Positions 12,301 to 27,300 of a stretch of DNA of 64,000 nucleotides are shown here, in pieces. Position 1 is the stretch's first letter, and each line of letters starts with the position of its first letter. Location: the NCBI GenBank assembly GCA_029237695.1, contig CM055265.1:43207331-43271330 (forward strand), given 5' to 3'. A program made the position numbers and the translations under genes. Below the pieces are notes generated by a model that saw only the letters and a program-made list of their open reading frames with translations, had not been told where the DNA came from and did no database searches. The stretch is from Conchocele bisecta. Lineage: Eukaryota; Mollusca; Bivalvia; Lucinida; Thyasiridae.

Positions 12301-15300
12301 TTTGTGCATCCCGAAACCTTAACGCTCGGGTAAATGGCCTATATTTTCTGTTTCCTTGCTTGGATTTGCTTCATATTTCACACATGCATTGCTCCAACAG
12401 TCCTCTACCTCTGCGAAGCCCAGGGTCAAGGTCAAATACTTTGTACGCTCGAAACCTTAACACGCTCTGGTAAATGGCTGATAAATTTTGTTTCCCTTAT
12501 CCAGCACGTTGTGTTTTCTAATGTGCCCTCGGTTCCTTTGCTGCCACCGGGCGCGCTTCGTTGTCCTCTGACAACTCTTGTTCTAGTCACTGCGACATAT
12601 CTTGTTCTAGTCACTGCGACATATCTGAATAGTGTAGTTCCTTAATATGCCTAGTACTGTACTGTTCTTAGAACGCGCCCAGGCGACATTTTTGCACTGA
12701 AAAATAGACACGTCTACTAAAATGTAAGAATTGCCGATTCACTTAATACAATTCCAAAGAGGCTTTTGCTCTCTTCTATTTGCTCTGATCGACATTCTGT
12801 TTTGCACGATATTGTTATTTTGACATTCAATATTTAAAAAAAAATACACAAGAATATTAGTGTACACCTTTGCTGGAATCATGAACACGTTTATTTCAAT
12901 TACTTTGAGTTGGAATTATAAGGAATAAACAAAATTTGTTAAGAATTTACCTGGGATATACACTTTTAAAAGGTCCAACAATACTGTCTGAAGGACTTTC
13001 ATATGAAGTTTATACGCCGTTTAATTCTCAAGAGATGCTATACAAATACATATACATGTACTATATTCATATGCAGGCAAGTTGGAGCTTCAGATAAGTT
13101 TTGTATCTAATGAGTATTACATGTATACCCCCAGACTTCAAATTCAATGCATATTACTTTACAAATTATTGATTTTCTTCCCGATTAAGTGGGTGGCAGG
13201 TGGGGGCATGTGATGGGTAATTTAACGATTGGGGTTCATCCTTAGTAGAATTCCGACTGGAGACCTGGTTTGGCCATCACATACGTCTTTGGCATTTTGT
13301 ATGTGACAGTTGAATCTGGTTACACTCCTTATGTGAGTATTATGATTATTTGTAATCCTATTTTAGGGGAAGGGGCCAAGTGACTGGTGTGGTATAGACC
13401 TGGCACCAGGTCAGGTTATTCTAATTTCAGGGCTGACTATATTTTTTCTCGATGTAGATATTACGTTCTGATTTTAGGATCCCCGACCCCCCAATGCAAC
13501 AGTTTAAAATACGGGATCGAACCCGTTTGCCCGGCCTTACATGACTTAAGCTGTTGATAGGCTGTTAAACATCAATATACAGGCAAACTTCCTAATATTA
13601 AATAGACAACAAATGATAAAAATTTTTTTTTGAAAATTCACTTATGTGAGTTTCTTTTTGAAGCTCAACTAAGTAAATTTTCAACTTTATTGCAGTATTT
13701 TCACTACTCAATTTTATAATCAATGCATATTTTCACATTGCTGTGCGTATTTTGTACTTTTTTGATAATCACTGCATATTCTGCTAAAATAAATGTGTAA
13801 AATATGCCAATACGCGCCTTATCTGGAGCTCAGTAGCCGATTTCATCAACATTGCAAAATATACTTTTCTAGCAAAGTATACTTTGAGGGAGCAATCATT
13901 TACTTTTCCTGAAAAACATTATTTCATATAGAACTAACTACTGCATATATTTGATGATTAAAAGTATGCAGAATTATTATACTGAATTTATTACATTATC
14001 ACAGCCATTTTGGCTGTGAGAATGTAATAAATTCAGTATAGTAAAAATTAATAAATTTATCCTAAACTTGAAAATTTCTCCCTCAAAGTATACTTTGCTA
14101 GAAAAATATACTTTGCAATGTTGGTGAAATTGGCTACTGGGCAAGTGTTTACATGTATTTCAGGTTTGATTTCACCGGGAAATCTGTGCTGCCATTTTCC
14201 AACAGTTCCCGTGTTGCGACGACGGCACTTCATGCTGGGAGTGTGGATGCCGTGTTTATGTGGTGGGATCTGGAAATGGACGAGGAGGGGGAGATAATCC
14301 TGAGCTGCGCACCTCGCTGGGCCCACCCGACACCGACAAACATGCAGGTATATATGAGGCCTGGTTGCTAAACACCTCTGTTAGCTTAACAGACTGTTAA
14401 ATCCTTTAACAGTGTTAAGGATTTAACAGACTGTGAAGCTAACATAGGATTTGAGCAACTTGGCCCTAGTAACAGGGTTTGCATTTGCCTGATACATACT
14501 GGGTGATGACAAGTTTTGATGCCTCCACTTTGGGAGGGGGAGGCTTATAGATTTGTCCTTGTCCATCCATCCATCTGTCCGTCCGTACATGCATCCTAAT
14601 TATCATGGATCATGCACATCTCCAATAGTATTTGACCAAGAGACTTGTGTTAGTTAGTATATTTAGTGATACAGCTGGGGATTTGTTTTTACTTCACCTT
14701 GTGAAGGCGGAGTTATTTCGCTTGACTACCGGTAAGTCAATTTGGCCATTATGAAGTTTGGTGAGTATGCACAGTTGTGGTTTCTGTGTGCTTGTCCCCA
14801 GTAAGGACAGAGTTATGGTCCTTGATGTAGTGTTCAAGTGGGGGCATCCGTGTCCTATGTTGCACATGTCTTGCATTGACTAGATACACATATGAGACGA
14901 GCCATGTGATATTGTACCTAAGGAGATGTGTACTAATCTCTTTTTTCATAAATCATGTCGAAAGTAAACAAACTGTTCAAAGCAAATGCGGCAGAATTGA
15001 GTATTCTGCATTTGGCTTAATGAAAATTTTGTCAACTTTCGATGTCATTTACAGAAAATATCACAGTTTCTGTAAGTATTTTTCGTGACAAATCGCACAT
15101 CTTCTTTATAGTTACAAAATCAAAGGGTGTGACTGATACCTGGGTCACAGCAGACGGTAACACAGATAGTAGGTAGACAAAAACATCAACGCAAATATCG
15201 GGCACCCAGATGGACAAGATGGTGAGAGAACAATGGAAACTTTAAATTTCTATTAATTTTGTTCATTTATGTTGTTATTTTGGTTGAGCCTGCTTGCGGA

Positions 15301-18300
15301 CAGCTATATAGAACACAATGATCTCCAGATTTAAGTTTTTATTTCCATACATAGTCATATACAAACAATACATGAGTTACAAGCAGTTATAGAATGTAAC
15401 GTATTGTTCATACATGGTTAGGTTGGATTTATTTAGGAATGTAATGTACATGAGGGAATAGAGTCAAAATAGTATGTTGAGATATGGCGAAGATGGCTTA
15501 TTGAATAATAATTGAGCAACACAACATGATACATGGAGAATAGTAGGTAAGTGCCGTGAATGGGAAAAAATATCTGGCAAGGCTTAGGAAACAGGATGGG
15601 CGAGGCTCTGCCGAGCACATCCCGTTTCCGAGCCGCGCCAGATATTTTTCCCATTCACGGCACTAACCTACTATTCTATTTATCCTGTTAACACCTACAA
15701 ATGGCTTTAAAATGCCAAAAAGTAACCCCAGTCACCGCATATATTCATACGCGGTGATTAGGTCGTATTGACAGGATATCAAAAATGTTTCACGGCACCG
15801 TGTTTCACGGCACATACGCACTGTGTTGACGGGATAAAATACTATCACACGAACACACTGTTTACCGTGTGGGCATTTATGCATCCGTTTGTCCAAAATC
15901 TCCATTAAAGATTTTAAACACATTATAGTAAAATGTATTATACATCTATGTAAACCTGTGTCTTACTACCCCCTTACGAAGTTGGAGGAATACAGTAACT
16001 GCATAGTCAGTCCATCCGTCCAGAGCCAAATCAACAAAACAGTTCGTTGGATTTTCAAATAACTACACACAAATGTCGAAACAGCCAGAACACACAATTC
16101 TTTCGACTAACCCGACCGAATTGTGTGGTCTGGCTGTTTCGAGAAATATATTCTGTAATAATTCCAGCACAAAATTATTTACACAATTCCCTAACATTTG
16201 ATTGGCTCGTAGCAAGTCTCTGTTCAAAATTTGAATCCCAGTAAACTTCCATGCCAAACTACTTTCCGTAACTGTGAGGCGCAGTTAAAATAATTCTTAA
16301 GAAAACGGAAAATAAACACATTTTCTTGATGAATTTATTTCAAATGCTGGAATTATAAGGAATGAATGGCCTTTTTGTGGAATTTATCGGGGATATAAAC
16401 TTGGAAAAGTCACGGGAATACTGGACGAGGCCTTCCGGCCTTCGTCCAGTATTCCCGCGACTTTTCCAAGTTTACACCCCGATAAATTCCACAAAAAGGC
16501 CATTCATTCCTATATCCAACTCTCTGGTTATCAGTGGCGGGACCATTGGATGCAGGCGATATACTACCCATACACGCAGTTGTCTGTCACTGCTGGTGAC
16601 ACGATGGTGATACACAGTAAACACGACGAATACAGCCTCTGGTTTGACGTCACCAACGATGGAGACAACAGGTAATTAGTGTGTCTCCATAGCATAGTTA
16701 CAACAGGTTTACTGCAACAATCTAATTAGAAAATTGGACCCTAAACCCCGCCTCAGCAGGTTTACTGCAACAATCTAATTAGAAAATTGAACCCTAAACC
16801 CCGCCTCCAGCAAGTTACCATCCAATAGAGTATGATGATAGCAACATGTATATTAAATATGCAAGCTAGAAAACGGTGTTTGTTGTTTAAACAATCCATT
16901 CTCTCTCGGTAAGAGACATAACAGTAATAGACCGGTGTTATAAATAGGTTATTCAACTTGGAAAATCATGAGTAATTTCCCTTAGAACTACGTCCGGTGC
17001 AAGATTAAATATTAGACAACTTAGATATGGCAGAATTTGGCGGTTTGAAGTCACATTGCTAAGCTTGAACTACGCAACATCACATCAAACTGACGAAACT
17101 CCGTCACAGTTCTAGTGCTGATGATGCCCAGGAAATAGTTCTAAGGGAAATTACTTGTGATTTTCCAAGTTCAGTAAACTCTTGATAATGTAAATATATG
17201 GTAATTTACGTCACACAGCTGTGGATATGTAACTGAGAATGGTTGTATATACGTACGATACGCGAGCATTTGCATGTTATGTGTCAGATGTATGTTATTT
17301 CGGACCATGTCTACCAAGTTGTCATAAATATTTCGCCCAAAACAATTTTGATATATCAAAACCAGCCAAGATAAGTTTGTACTATCATCTGCTGAAGATT
17401 CCTTCCTCATAGCTGTACTAATTTCAGTTACGTCTGGAAGTAACTCGGAGACAACTACAATTTTGAGGAGATAGCAGGCATTAGCAGGAGTTTGACACAT
17501 TAAAAGTACTCTCGTAATTGTGGCTGTGACTGATGAAATGGAGCTTATGGGTTTTGCGACCTGTGCAGATCCAGATCAGCCTGTGCATCCGCACAGTCTG
17601 ATCAGGATCTGCACTGTTCGCCATTCCATCAAGAAAATGCCCGTCATGCTTCTAACAAGGCATATATTGTTATCTGGCTGCAGTGGAAGCGGGCCATCAT
17701 AACTAGTGCATCTGGCATACAGTATAAACTCTGGTATATAAAATGGCATGATTAAATAATAAGGAAGACGCGGTGGTTCAGTCGGTGGCTAGATGGTCTT
17801 GCAGTACGTTCACTACATATTTAAAATCCAGCATGAGGTCCCTTGAACAGATGGGTTTGTCGTGTCGCGTGGACAGTCTGCTTTTTCCTGTGCTTTCTTG
17901 TTTCTTTTTCTTGTGTGTCCGATTTTTGTCACGCCCACTTGCGGACAGCTTGATATAGTCGGCACATTGGCATCTGTAAAGTACGTACAACGGTACATGC
18001 GTCCGAGTTTTTGGTTAAAGTTTTTTGGAATACTATCAAAGCCTCGGCGAGAGGGATATGAGTGCCGTGGCCATCTACATCAGGTTTCGGAGTCGATTGA
18101 CTCCCCATATTAAATTCCCGTAGGAAAATCGTTTTTTCGCACTAAAATATTTTTGGGGAGGGTGACTTTTGTTATTGATGAAAAAGTACTTATTTTTAAA
18201 TATTTTTTAGATTTAATGTGTTTAATGGCCAAATGTTCGTCCGCAGAAAAACGTGGAACAGACAGTAGTTATAATTACATATATCCTCTGTGACATAATT

Positions 18301-21300
18301 GCCAGTGTATTCTAAAACCTGGTGGTCCTGTCTCTATATGACCTTAACTGTTGTTGGGACGTTAAACGTATTCATTTTCACTTTTCTTCTCTTACATCAT
18401 ATATTGTTGTGATGCATGTTTATGTCCCACCACAATAGTGCAGCTGCATTTAGTGTTACACTTGTCCATCAGTCGTGTCGTCACAAGGCTAAGTTTTGTA
18501 TGAGCTTGTATTTTTGGAATTTTGCAATTGCACCTCCTTTACTAACAAAGCTGTAGGTGGGCATAAGTGTTCTATGAGCACATTTTCTAGTCTTGTTTCT
18601 ATACTAACGGCTATCAATTTGTTACCAGTGGCGACGATTCTCATGTACTGCAAAAAAAACACTATTTTTAACGAAGAAATAACTAAAAAAAATAAAGCAG
18701 ACGACTATTTGTTTCCCGCCTTTTTCAGGGTCGAGGGCAGTATACCCGAGGATCGGCCAGTGTGCACATGCAGGGCACATATCGCCTATAGTCGCTCCAG
18801 GCTGGGTATGTTCAGTGACTCCGCCCGGAATACAGTCTACATAGAGAGCCTGAGACGGGTAAATAGGGGGTCTTACATGGTTGGTGATTTGTAGCTATGG
18901 AAAAATGGGGTTTACGGGTTTTGCGACCAGTGTAGATCCAGATCAGCCTGTGCATCCGGATCTGCACTGTTCGTTATTCCATCAATGAAATACCCACCAT
19001 GCTTCTAATAAGCGATATAGATAGTTATCAGGCTACAGGAATGTGATATTTGATCAGGAACTACACTTGCCACAAATCTCATAAGCCCCATTTCTCCAGT
19101 CAGAGACACATTTAATGTGATATTTATTGACCGAGTTTGCTGGTTTCATAAACGAGACCAAGTTTCTTTAACCCTTTCCCCCTAAGTAACTGGAATGGAT
19201 TTTTATATGTTAATTTCCGGACCAATCCAATCGTCGCAAAATGATTTCAGATTTCAGTCCATTTATGAAAAGGGGGTGTTTTTGCTTTCAGAAATGTGAA
19301 AATTACTTGCAAACAGTGCAGATCCTGATGAGACGGCTCGTCACAAGCCGTCTCATCTGGATCTACACTTTTTGCCAATACCACTATACAGGCCTGTGGT
19401 GTTGAAAGGGTTAACAAATTATATTCAAACACTACAGTGTAGCTGCTGATCAAATACCACACACCAGTAGACTGTAAACAATTTATATTGTCACTTGTGT
19501 GTTAGAAGCATGAGGGGCGAAACGCCCCTCATGCTTCTAACACACAAGTGACAATATAAATTGATACAATATTGATAGAAAGGCAAACAGTGCAGAGATG
19601 CATAGGCTTTTCTGGATCTACACTGGTCACAAAACCATTTCTCTAATCACATGCACATATCTATTACAGTGCAGTCTCCGTTTTTGTTCCACCGTAGACA
19701 ACACTTCCAAACTCAACGCGAACGCAACGCGAACGCAACGGTTTGCTGTAGCGTTGTATACGTTGTTTAAACGTATAATACGGTTCGTACACGTGTAATA
19801 CACATTGTCAAACCGTTTAGTTTATTTAAAAGCGTTGTATACGTTGTTTAAACGTATAATACGGTTCGTACACGTGTAATACACATTGTCAAACCGTTTA
19901 GTTTTAAAGCGTGTAATACGTTTAGCTTCAAGGCGTATAACACCCTTTGGCGTATACATATGTAGCGAGGTGAAAGAGTTGAAACGTGTACAACGCTTTA
20001 CCTGGAAGCGTTGTGTAGCTATATGAAAGTGTTGAAACGTGTACAACGGTTACACGTTTTTAACACAAATACCTGTTCGGTTCGGCCCCGATCTCTTCGA
20101 GGCGTCCTTGTTTCGTCCCTTTTAAAATATCGCGAATACATACCCTCAGATCGAGTTCAAAGTACATCGGCGGTGTGATTTAGCACTTCAATTGATCCCT
20201 AATCCCTGATGACTAATGAGTCACGCTTTTAACACGACAGATGTACCTTGTCGTTTATCAAAATGTTTGAGAATTGTAGATCACGTGAGCTGGCTCATCA
20301 GGATCTGCAGCATTCCTATGTACATTTTATATAAACAAAAATGACGCCTAATACAGCGTAATGTAACAGTTCCTAACTTAATATGGAATAGCCCGGGCCG
20401 ATAGTCCGTGTCAGTTAATTGGGGTGGAAAATATTACGAAACACAGATAAACAAAGTGCATGGTTTCTTTATTTTATTTTAACATCATCAGAAATGGCGA
20501 GTCTAGGAACTCTCGTATTATCTTTACGCCGAAGCCTGTCTATTTCAGTCACTAATCCGCTATACACCTGTCCCACGCGTGTGTTAAGATTAATCGATAT
20601 TTGGAGAAACTGAATACACAGCGAGCTGCACACTGGTTTAACACGGATGGATGGCCCGCGGATATGTGTCATAAATTACTTGGTGGTCAAAACCGGTAAA
20701 TTTACAAGGTTTATAGCGAAATAGCAGCCGACTGGCAATTTTTCTCGGACCGATTTTTAAGACTAGTTTTCAAATCTCAATCGGTCTGAGAGTTCAAAAA
20801 TCGGTCCAGAACCGGAAAACTGAAAATGTTAGAAGCCCTGCAGTGAGTCCAGAAGTATATATACACACACGAAGAACGATCAGAGCATGCGCATTCTACG
20901 CGATATAAGGTTGGCATACCAAAACGTGTAATGCGTTAAAACCCGTGGAAACGTGTTATACGTATAACACGGTTTAATCTGTTACGGTGCTGTGTACATG
21001 TAGATGCGTGTAACCGTTCGTCAACGAAAGCGTTAAATCGTTTTAAAGGGTTTACCTTAGCGTTGTATACGCTTACAACCGTTGTAGACGTTTACAACCG
21101 TTGTACACGGATTACACGCTTTTGAAACTCCATACGTTGTTTACAACCGTTGATACGTTTACACGTGTACACGGATTACACGCTTTTGAAACTCAATGCG
21201 TTGAACACGGTTTGTTCGACTTTCGCGCATGCGCAAGAGTGGGGAAACGCAACGCATGGCCGAAAACGTATTACACGTAGACGACACACGGTTTGAAACG

Positions 21301-24300
21301 CAACTAACGGAAACTCCACGGATACGCAACGCACAACACTTTGTACACGTATAAACCCGGAACATTTTGACAGAAACAACTGTACACTACTGTCTGTTCC
21401 ACGTTTTTGTGCCGACAAACGTTTGGCTATTAAACACATTAAATCTAAAAGATATTTAAATGTAAGTACTTTTTCATCAATAACAAAAAAGTCACACTCC
21501 CCAAAAAAAAAATTATTTGATGAAATTCCATCAAGTATTGATTTTATTGCCAAAAAATGATTTTTCTATGGGAATCATCGTTTTTGTGTACCAATTATCT
21601 CAGCACCGATAAGTCGGATATATTTCAAACTTCATATACTTCCTTATCATCATCCATATTTTCATTCCATACCACACCCATGCGGCCTTCATGTCCAAGG
21701 TGAAGGTTAAATTACTTGGAGATTAGCATCCGTAAGATTTGCATTAAAATCTTCGGGTACCCATTGTATCTGCAACGGTAAGTCTAATTGGCTTCAAACT
21801 TCATATACTTCCTTAATATCATCAATCATATTGCATTCCCTACCACACCCATGTGGCCTTCATGTCCAAAGTGAAATTACTTAGAAATTTGCATCCGTAA
21901 GATTTGCGTTAAAGTTTTTGTTTACCTATTATCTCTGCAACGGTATGTTGGAATGACTTCAACCTTCATATACATGTACTTCCTTTTCATCATCCATATT
22001 TTTATTTCATTCCACATCCATGTGGCCTTCATGTCCAATGTCAATATCAAACTACTTTGTGTAAAAGTTTTTTTTAAATATTTGCGTTAAAAAATTTATT
22101 TGTTGGTCCAGGCAGCGGTCGTGTGTATATATATATATTTTTTTTTCGAAAATTGTAATTTTTATCGCCAATTGTTTATTTTTATCGCCAATTGCGAAAG
22201 TGGCGATCGCCAGCGGAATCCCTGTTGAGCCCCTGCTCACTTTCTCTAGTTAAGGAATGCTTTATGCTAGCCGATGGTCAACTGTAACATGGTTTTCATT
22301 GAATACAATGCAGATTTGTTTATGTTGCGTCATTACACCAACGTCATTCAGTAATGTCATGTGACACCGTTCGACCAATGAAACATTTTCAATCTGTTAT
22401 AACCCGGACCTTATATGGCATTATGATATCAGTCCGTACGTATTCGCCCAATATAAAGCTTATTGCCTAATAAATAACACAGGTTGAAGTAACGGACCGA
22501 GGTCTATAAATACATTAAATATGCCTAAAAGCATCAATAAATGAAGAAAAAAAAAGCTAATTTTTTTACCCCCTCCATATAATTCAGTATAGTGAATTAT
22601 ATGGAGGGGGTAAAAAAAAATTAGCTTTTTATTTCTTCATTTATTGATGCTTTTAGGCATATTTAATGTATTTATAGACCTCGGTCCGTTACTTCAACCT
22701 GTGATAAATAAATACCTGGAGTAATAATATATATACAGGGATCCTCTAGATTATCGGACAAAAATGGCAGTTTTTATGCCACCGAGTGGCTAGCCCCACA
22801 GGGTTATGGACTTGTTAAAGGATAGGGTTGGTTACAATTAGCCACCTAAAAAATCGTTTTATGTGGCTAAAAATCGTTTTATGTGGCTAATATTTAACAT
22901 GTGATAAGCCACATAAGTACCCTAATGTAAGAACGTCCGTCTGTCCGTCCGTCTGTCCGTCCGTCCGGGCAGACATTCAGGTACTTATGTGGCTAGCCCC
23001 ACAGGGTTATGGACTTGTTAAAGGATAGGGTTGGTTACAATTAGCCACCTAAGATATCGTTTTATGTGGCTAAAAGTGGTTTTATGTGGCTAATATTTAA
23101 CATGCGATAAGCCACATAGTTACCTGAAAGTAAGAACGTCCGTCCGTCCGTCCGTCCGTCCGTCCGGGCAGGTATTCGAGAGTAAGGGGCCACGGGGCGG
23201 AGTTTAGCACAAAAGGTTCTTTTGAAATATCCATCTGGCCCCTTATTCTATTCATAACAAAGGGCCATTTCCATTGTTCTAGAACAATGGAAATGGCCCC
23301 TTCCTCAATATTGTCCGCACGTCCGTCCGTCCGTCCGTCCGTCACACTTTTCGGTTAACCACTTTGTCACAGTTTCTCAAATATGCTGCAGGTGGCATCC
23401 GCGTTTGACAGACGCATTTCTTGTTTTATGATATTTTTCATAAAATAGCAGCTACGGGCATAACATTTTCACAGAACAATTGTCGGTTCTTGCTTTTTCA
23501 ACGCATGCAAACTATTTAGCAAACTATGCCATCTTTATCACTTAAAATTGGGTCAGATCATCAGTCGTAAGATTGCCCCAAAATTAACATCGGCAATCAA
23601 TTATCCGGACAAATGTATAACCGTCTTATAACTTGTATTCTCACCTTAAACTCATAATGTTATCGCCTGAAAACCAGTGTAAACAGCATTGTGTAGTTCT
23701 GCAGAAAAAACAATCACCATTCGCTTCTTGGAAAACATCGTATTTATAGAATTTATTGTATTTATAGAACAACTCTGCAATGACGTAATGGGCGCACTTG
23801 ATTGACCTCGTCATAATTTGGTAGAAAAATCCGCGGTAATGAGGCCCATAAAGGAAATTCTGATCATTTCGTACACTGGTGTTTTCGCACCTGTCGATTT
23901 TACCCACGAATTAATATGGGTGCGAAATGGTGTGTAATGGCTTGGGTGTGAAATGGCTTGGGGCGATTTGGCCTTGAAATAATTATGCCACCGGGTTTCG
24001 AAGAAACGGGTGGCATATAGTGTTTGGACCGTCCGTCCGTCCGTCCGTCCGTCTGTCTGTCACACTTTTCGGTTAACCAATTTGTCACAGTTTCTCAAAT
24101 ATGCTGCAGGTGGCATGCGCGTTCGACAGACGCATTTCTTGTTATTATTTGTTTTTGGATAAGTAGCTCTTCGTTCTTTTTCTATCATCAAACATTTTCG
24201 CATTCCTTCCTATCTGCTCTGTATTGTACATTGTGTATTAAACAGTCTGAAAATGATATTGGAAGAATGCATCGTATCGTCTGCATACTTCACACAACAG

Positions 24301-27300
24301 AGTATTGAAAAACTCTATAGGGGCCTCAAATTATGCGCATGCGCAGTGACAGATACAAACCCCCGCGCGACTTTTGACTTTGTAAACAACTTGTGGACAT
24401 AGTTGGGGAAATGTTTTCAGCAAATTTTACTAAAATATTTACCTTGGCGATATATTATTCACACTGGCATGAAAACAGCAAGCACATGAGTGACTTAGAT
24501 GTGTCGGATCAAATGAATGCGTTTAATTAACAGCTATTTTCATTTGTCCGATAAATTGATTGTCCGGATAATTGGTATGACCCCTCCTGTAGTAGTTGAG
24601 TTTGTTATGCACCATTCCATTGTAACTTGTAACCATTGCCATTAGCCCGTTCAATGCCTAAAGGTACATGCCCATTCAGTAGGCACAAACTGTTATTTAT
24701 AAGAATTAAATAAGTGTATAATTGTGTCACTATTCCACCAGTTCTAAAAATTGCGAGTGCCCGCTATACACATAATCATTTAGTAATAATTATTTTACTG
24801 ATAGTGACGCGCGGTGGTATCAGGCTATTTTACTGATAGTGACGCGCGGTGGTATCAGGCTATTTTACTGATAGTGACGCGCGGTGGTATCAGGCTATTT
24901 TCATATGCAACTGAGGCATACTATTTTTTAATTATTTATACTAAATAAATGAATGCATCGCCTGAAAAAATAATATTTTCGACAGTTTATAAAGTATGAT
25001 CATTGCATATAAAAAAGTAAATACAGAGCATAAATAGTAATGTCAGTTAACATTTTAAGAAACCACGGTTATCACCCCTGATATCAGTGTGGAAATGTTT
25101 GTCTTATATAAAATGTATAAAAATATCAATCAATACGTGGGGTAATGCTGAATGAATGTTTATTTTGTCAGAAAATGTCTCTGATGATGTCGCTGATAAT
25201 AAGAACATTTTGTGCGTACTGAGTGGGCGTGTATCTTTAAGGTCTCGCATTGTTATAAACAGTGTAGATCCAGAAACAAGCCGGCTCATCAGGATCTGCA
25301 CTGTTTGTGGATATTTTATGATTTAACAAACACATTTTCTGATTGATGCAATGCGTCAAACATTTAGATGGAAGAGTCCATACGTTTAGTTACTCGTGGG
25401 TGAAAGGCTTAAACCATTTCATTTCATTACATTGCAGCATATAAGGAAGGACAGTGTGTGCCTGTGTATCAGTGACGGAAGCCTCCTGCCCCTACTGGCC
25501 GCTGCCCTGGGGGCCCGCCGTGTGTACACCCTCGAGGCAAACCCCATATGTAGCCCAATAACTCGCGACTTCGTCAAGTGTAACCAGTTCCACCATGTCA
25601 TTACAGTGCTGGATAAGACGCCGGAGAATTTGGGTCCCGCTGACTTCGATAACAATAAGGTAGTGACTCGGGGGGTGGACAAAATATTCAATTTGCAACT
25701 TGTCTGATTGACCATTTAACTTGCACAGCAGCTGTTTCGACTTATCCCTTGGTATTGTTTTCGTCCAGTTGCCTTTGTTGTATATTTATCCCGTCAACAC
25801 AGTGCGTATGTGCCGTGAAACATTTTTGATATCCTGTCAATACGACCTACTCAATGCGTATGAATATGTGCGGTTGCTGGGGTTATTTCTTTGCATTTTA
25901 CAGCCATTTGTAGTGTTGACGGGATAAATAGAATAGTAGGTTAGTGCCGTGAATGGATAAAAATATCTGGCGCGGCACGGAAACGGGATGTGCTCGGCAG
26001 AGCCTCGCCCATCCCGTTTCCTGAGCCTTGCCAGATATTTTTTCCCATTCACGGCACTAACCTACTATTCTCTATATAGAGTATCTAAATGAGTGATGAT
26101 TTAATATGATACTTACTAACTCTTTCACGCCTTTAAAGTAACTGGAATGGATTTCGCTACGTTAATTTTGCAACCAATCCAATTGTCACAAAATTATTTT
26201 CAGACTAGTCCATTTATGAAAGGGGGGTGTTTAATTGTTTTGTTCTAAAAAATATGACAATAACTTACAAAAAGTGCAGATGCTGATGAGACGGCTCGTT
26301 ACGAGCCGGCTCATCAGGATCTGCACTGTTTGTATGAACCGCTATAGCGGGCTTTCCGGTTCAAAGGATTAACAATTACTGGAACATGATATGATGGTCA
26401 CGTGCTGTTGCTCATCACAAACCGGCTCATCTGGCTCTACACTTTTTACAAATACACACTATACAGGCCTGTAGTGTTGAAAGGGTTAAGCGTGTTTCAC
26501 TGATTTCATAAGAAACAAGGCTATGCCGAGATTCTTATGAAATCAGTACACTTGTTGAATCAGTTAACATTGTTAAGAAATATCATATTGAATCGACACA
26601 AATGTAATATTCAACAATTTATTAAACAGGTTTACTCATTTGTTAAGAAACGATAATACATGCAAACTTTATTATAAATTCCGTCAATGTATTAACACAA
26701 ATGTTAAGATTCCACATTTAACCCTTTCAACACCACGGGCCTGTATTGTGGTATTGGCAAAAAGTGTAGATCCAGATGAGCCGGCCATCAGGATCTGCAC
26801 TTTTTGCAAGTAATTTTCATATTTTTGAGAACAAAAACACCCCATTTTCATATTAAATGGACTAGTCTGAAAATCATTTTATGACAATTGGATTGGTAGA
26901 AAATAATATATAAAAAATCCATTCCAGTTACTTAGGGGTGAAAGGGTTAATACTCATCAGAGAGATTGCCAATATTGTACCGGTGCTGGTTGTAGTTCAT
27001 GGTTGTCTCCCTTCCACACAAACACACAAAATCAACAAAGCGACTGTCATAATATGGTTCAACTCGTTCACTGTCAATTGTAACGTGCCACCTGTGAGAT
27101 TGCAAGGAGCATTTAGGTTTACATTGACAACTTTGAACTTTTTCACACATTAATAAGTTCGCTGGAGTTTCTGAATTCTTTCACAACTATATCCCTTGAT
27201 GGATTACTTTCATATTTCAATACATCAAACCGGTGGACAAATGCCGCACATCCATGCTGCCCGTAATATGACCTTCACCATTTGACCTTCACAACTGTGC

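Larger units (their letters stand above)
22736..24589. mobile_element. Possible 1.85-kb pogo-like element with TA flanks
   Basis: The left end TA|CAGGGATCC...AGATTATCGGACAA and the right end (inverse: CAGGAGGGGTCA...AATTATCCGGACAA) are imperfect inverted repeats of about 28 bp bounded by TA. The ATTATCCGGACAA phrase also occurs inside (about 23600). Two Helentron-like elements sit within. No transposase frame was recognised, so it is a decayed or non-autonomous copy, and the terminal match is only partial. Confidence 0.4.

Noticed and set aside
11850..12333. Long overlapping open frames on both strands (148 and 155 codons)
   Set aside because: They repeat the same peptide three times because the 177-bp satellite unit is divisible by three. 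There is no gene-like composition, and similar open frames occur in other satellite cores.
17762..17830. tRNA gene
   Set aside because: Only an A-box-like GTGGCTAGATGG was seen; no anticodon stem, matching acceptor or B box nearby. Better treated as a possible SINE head.
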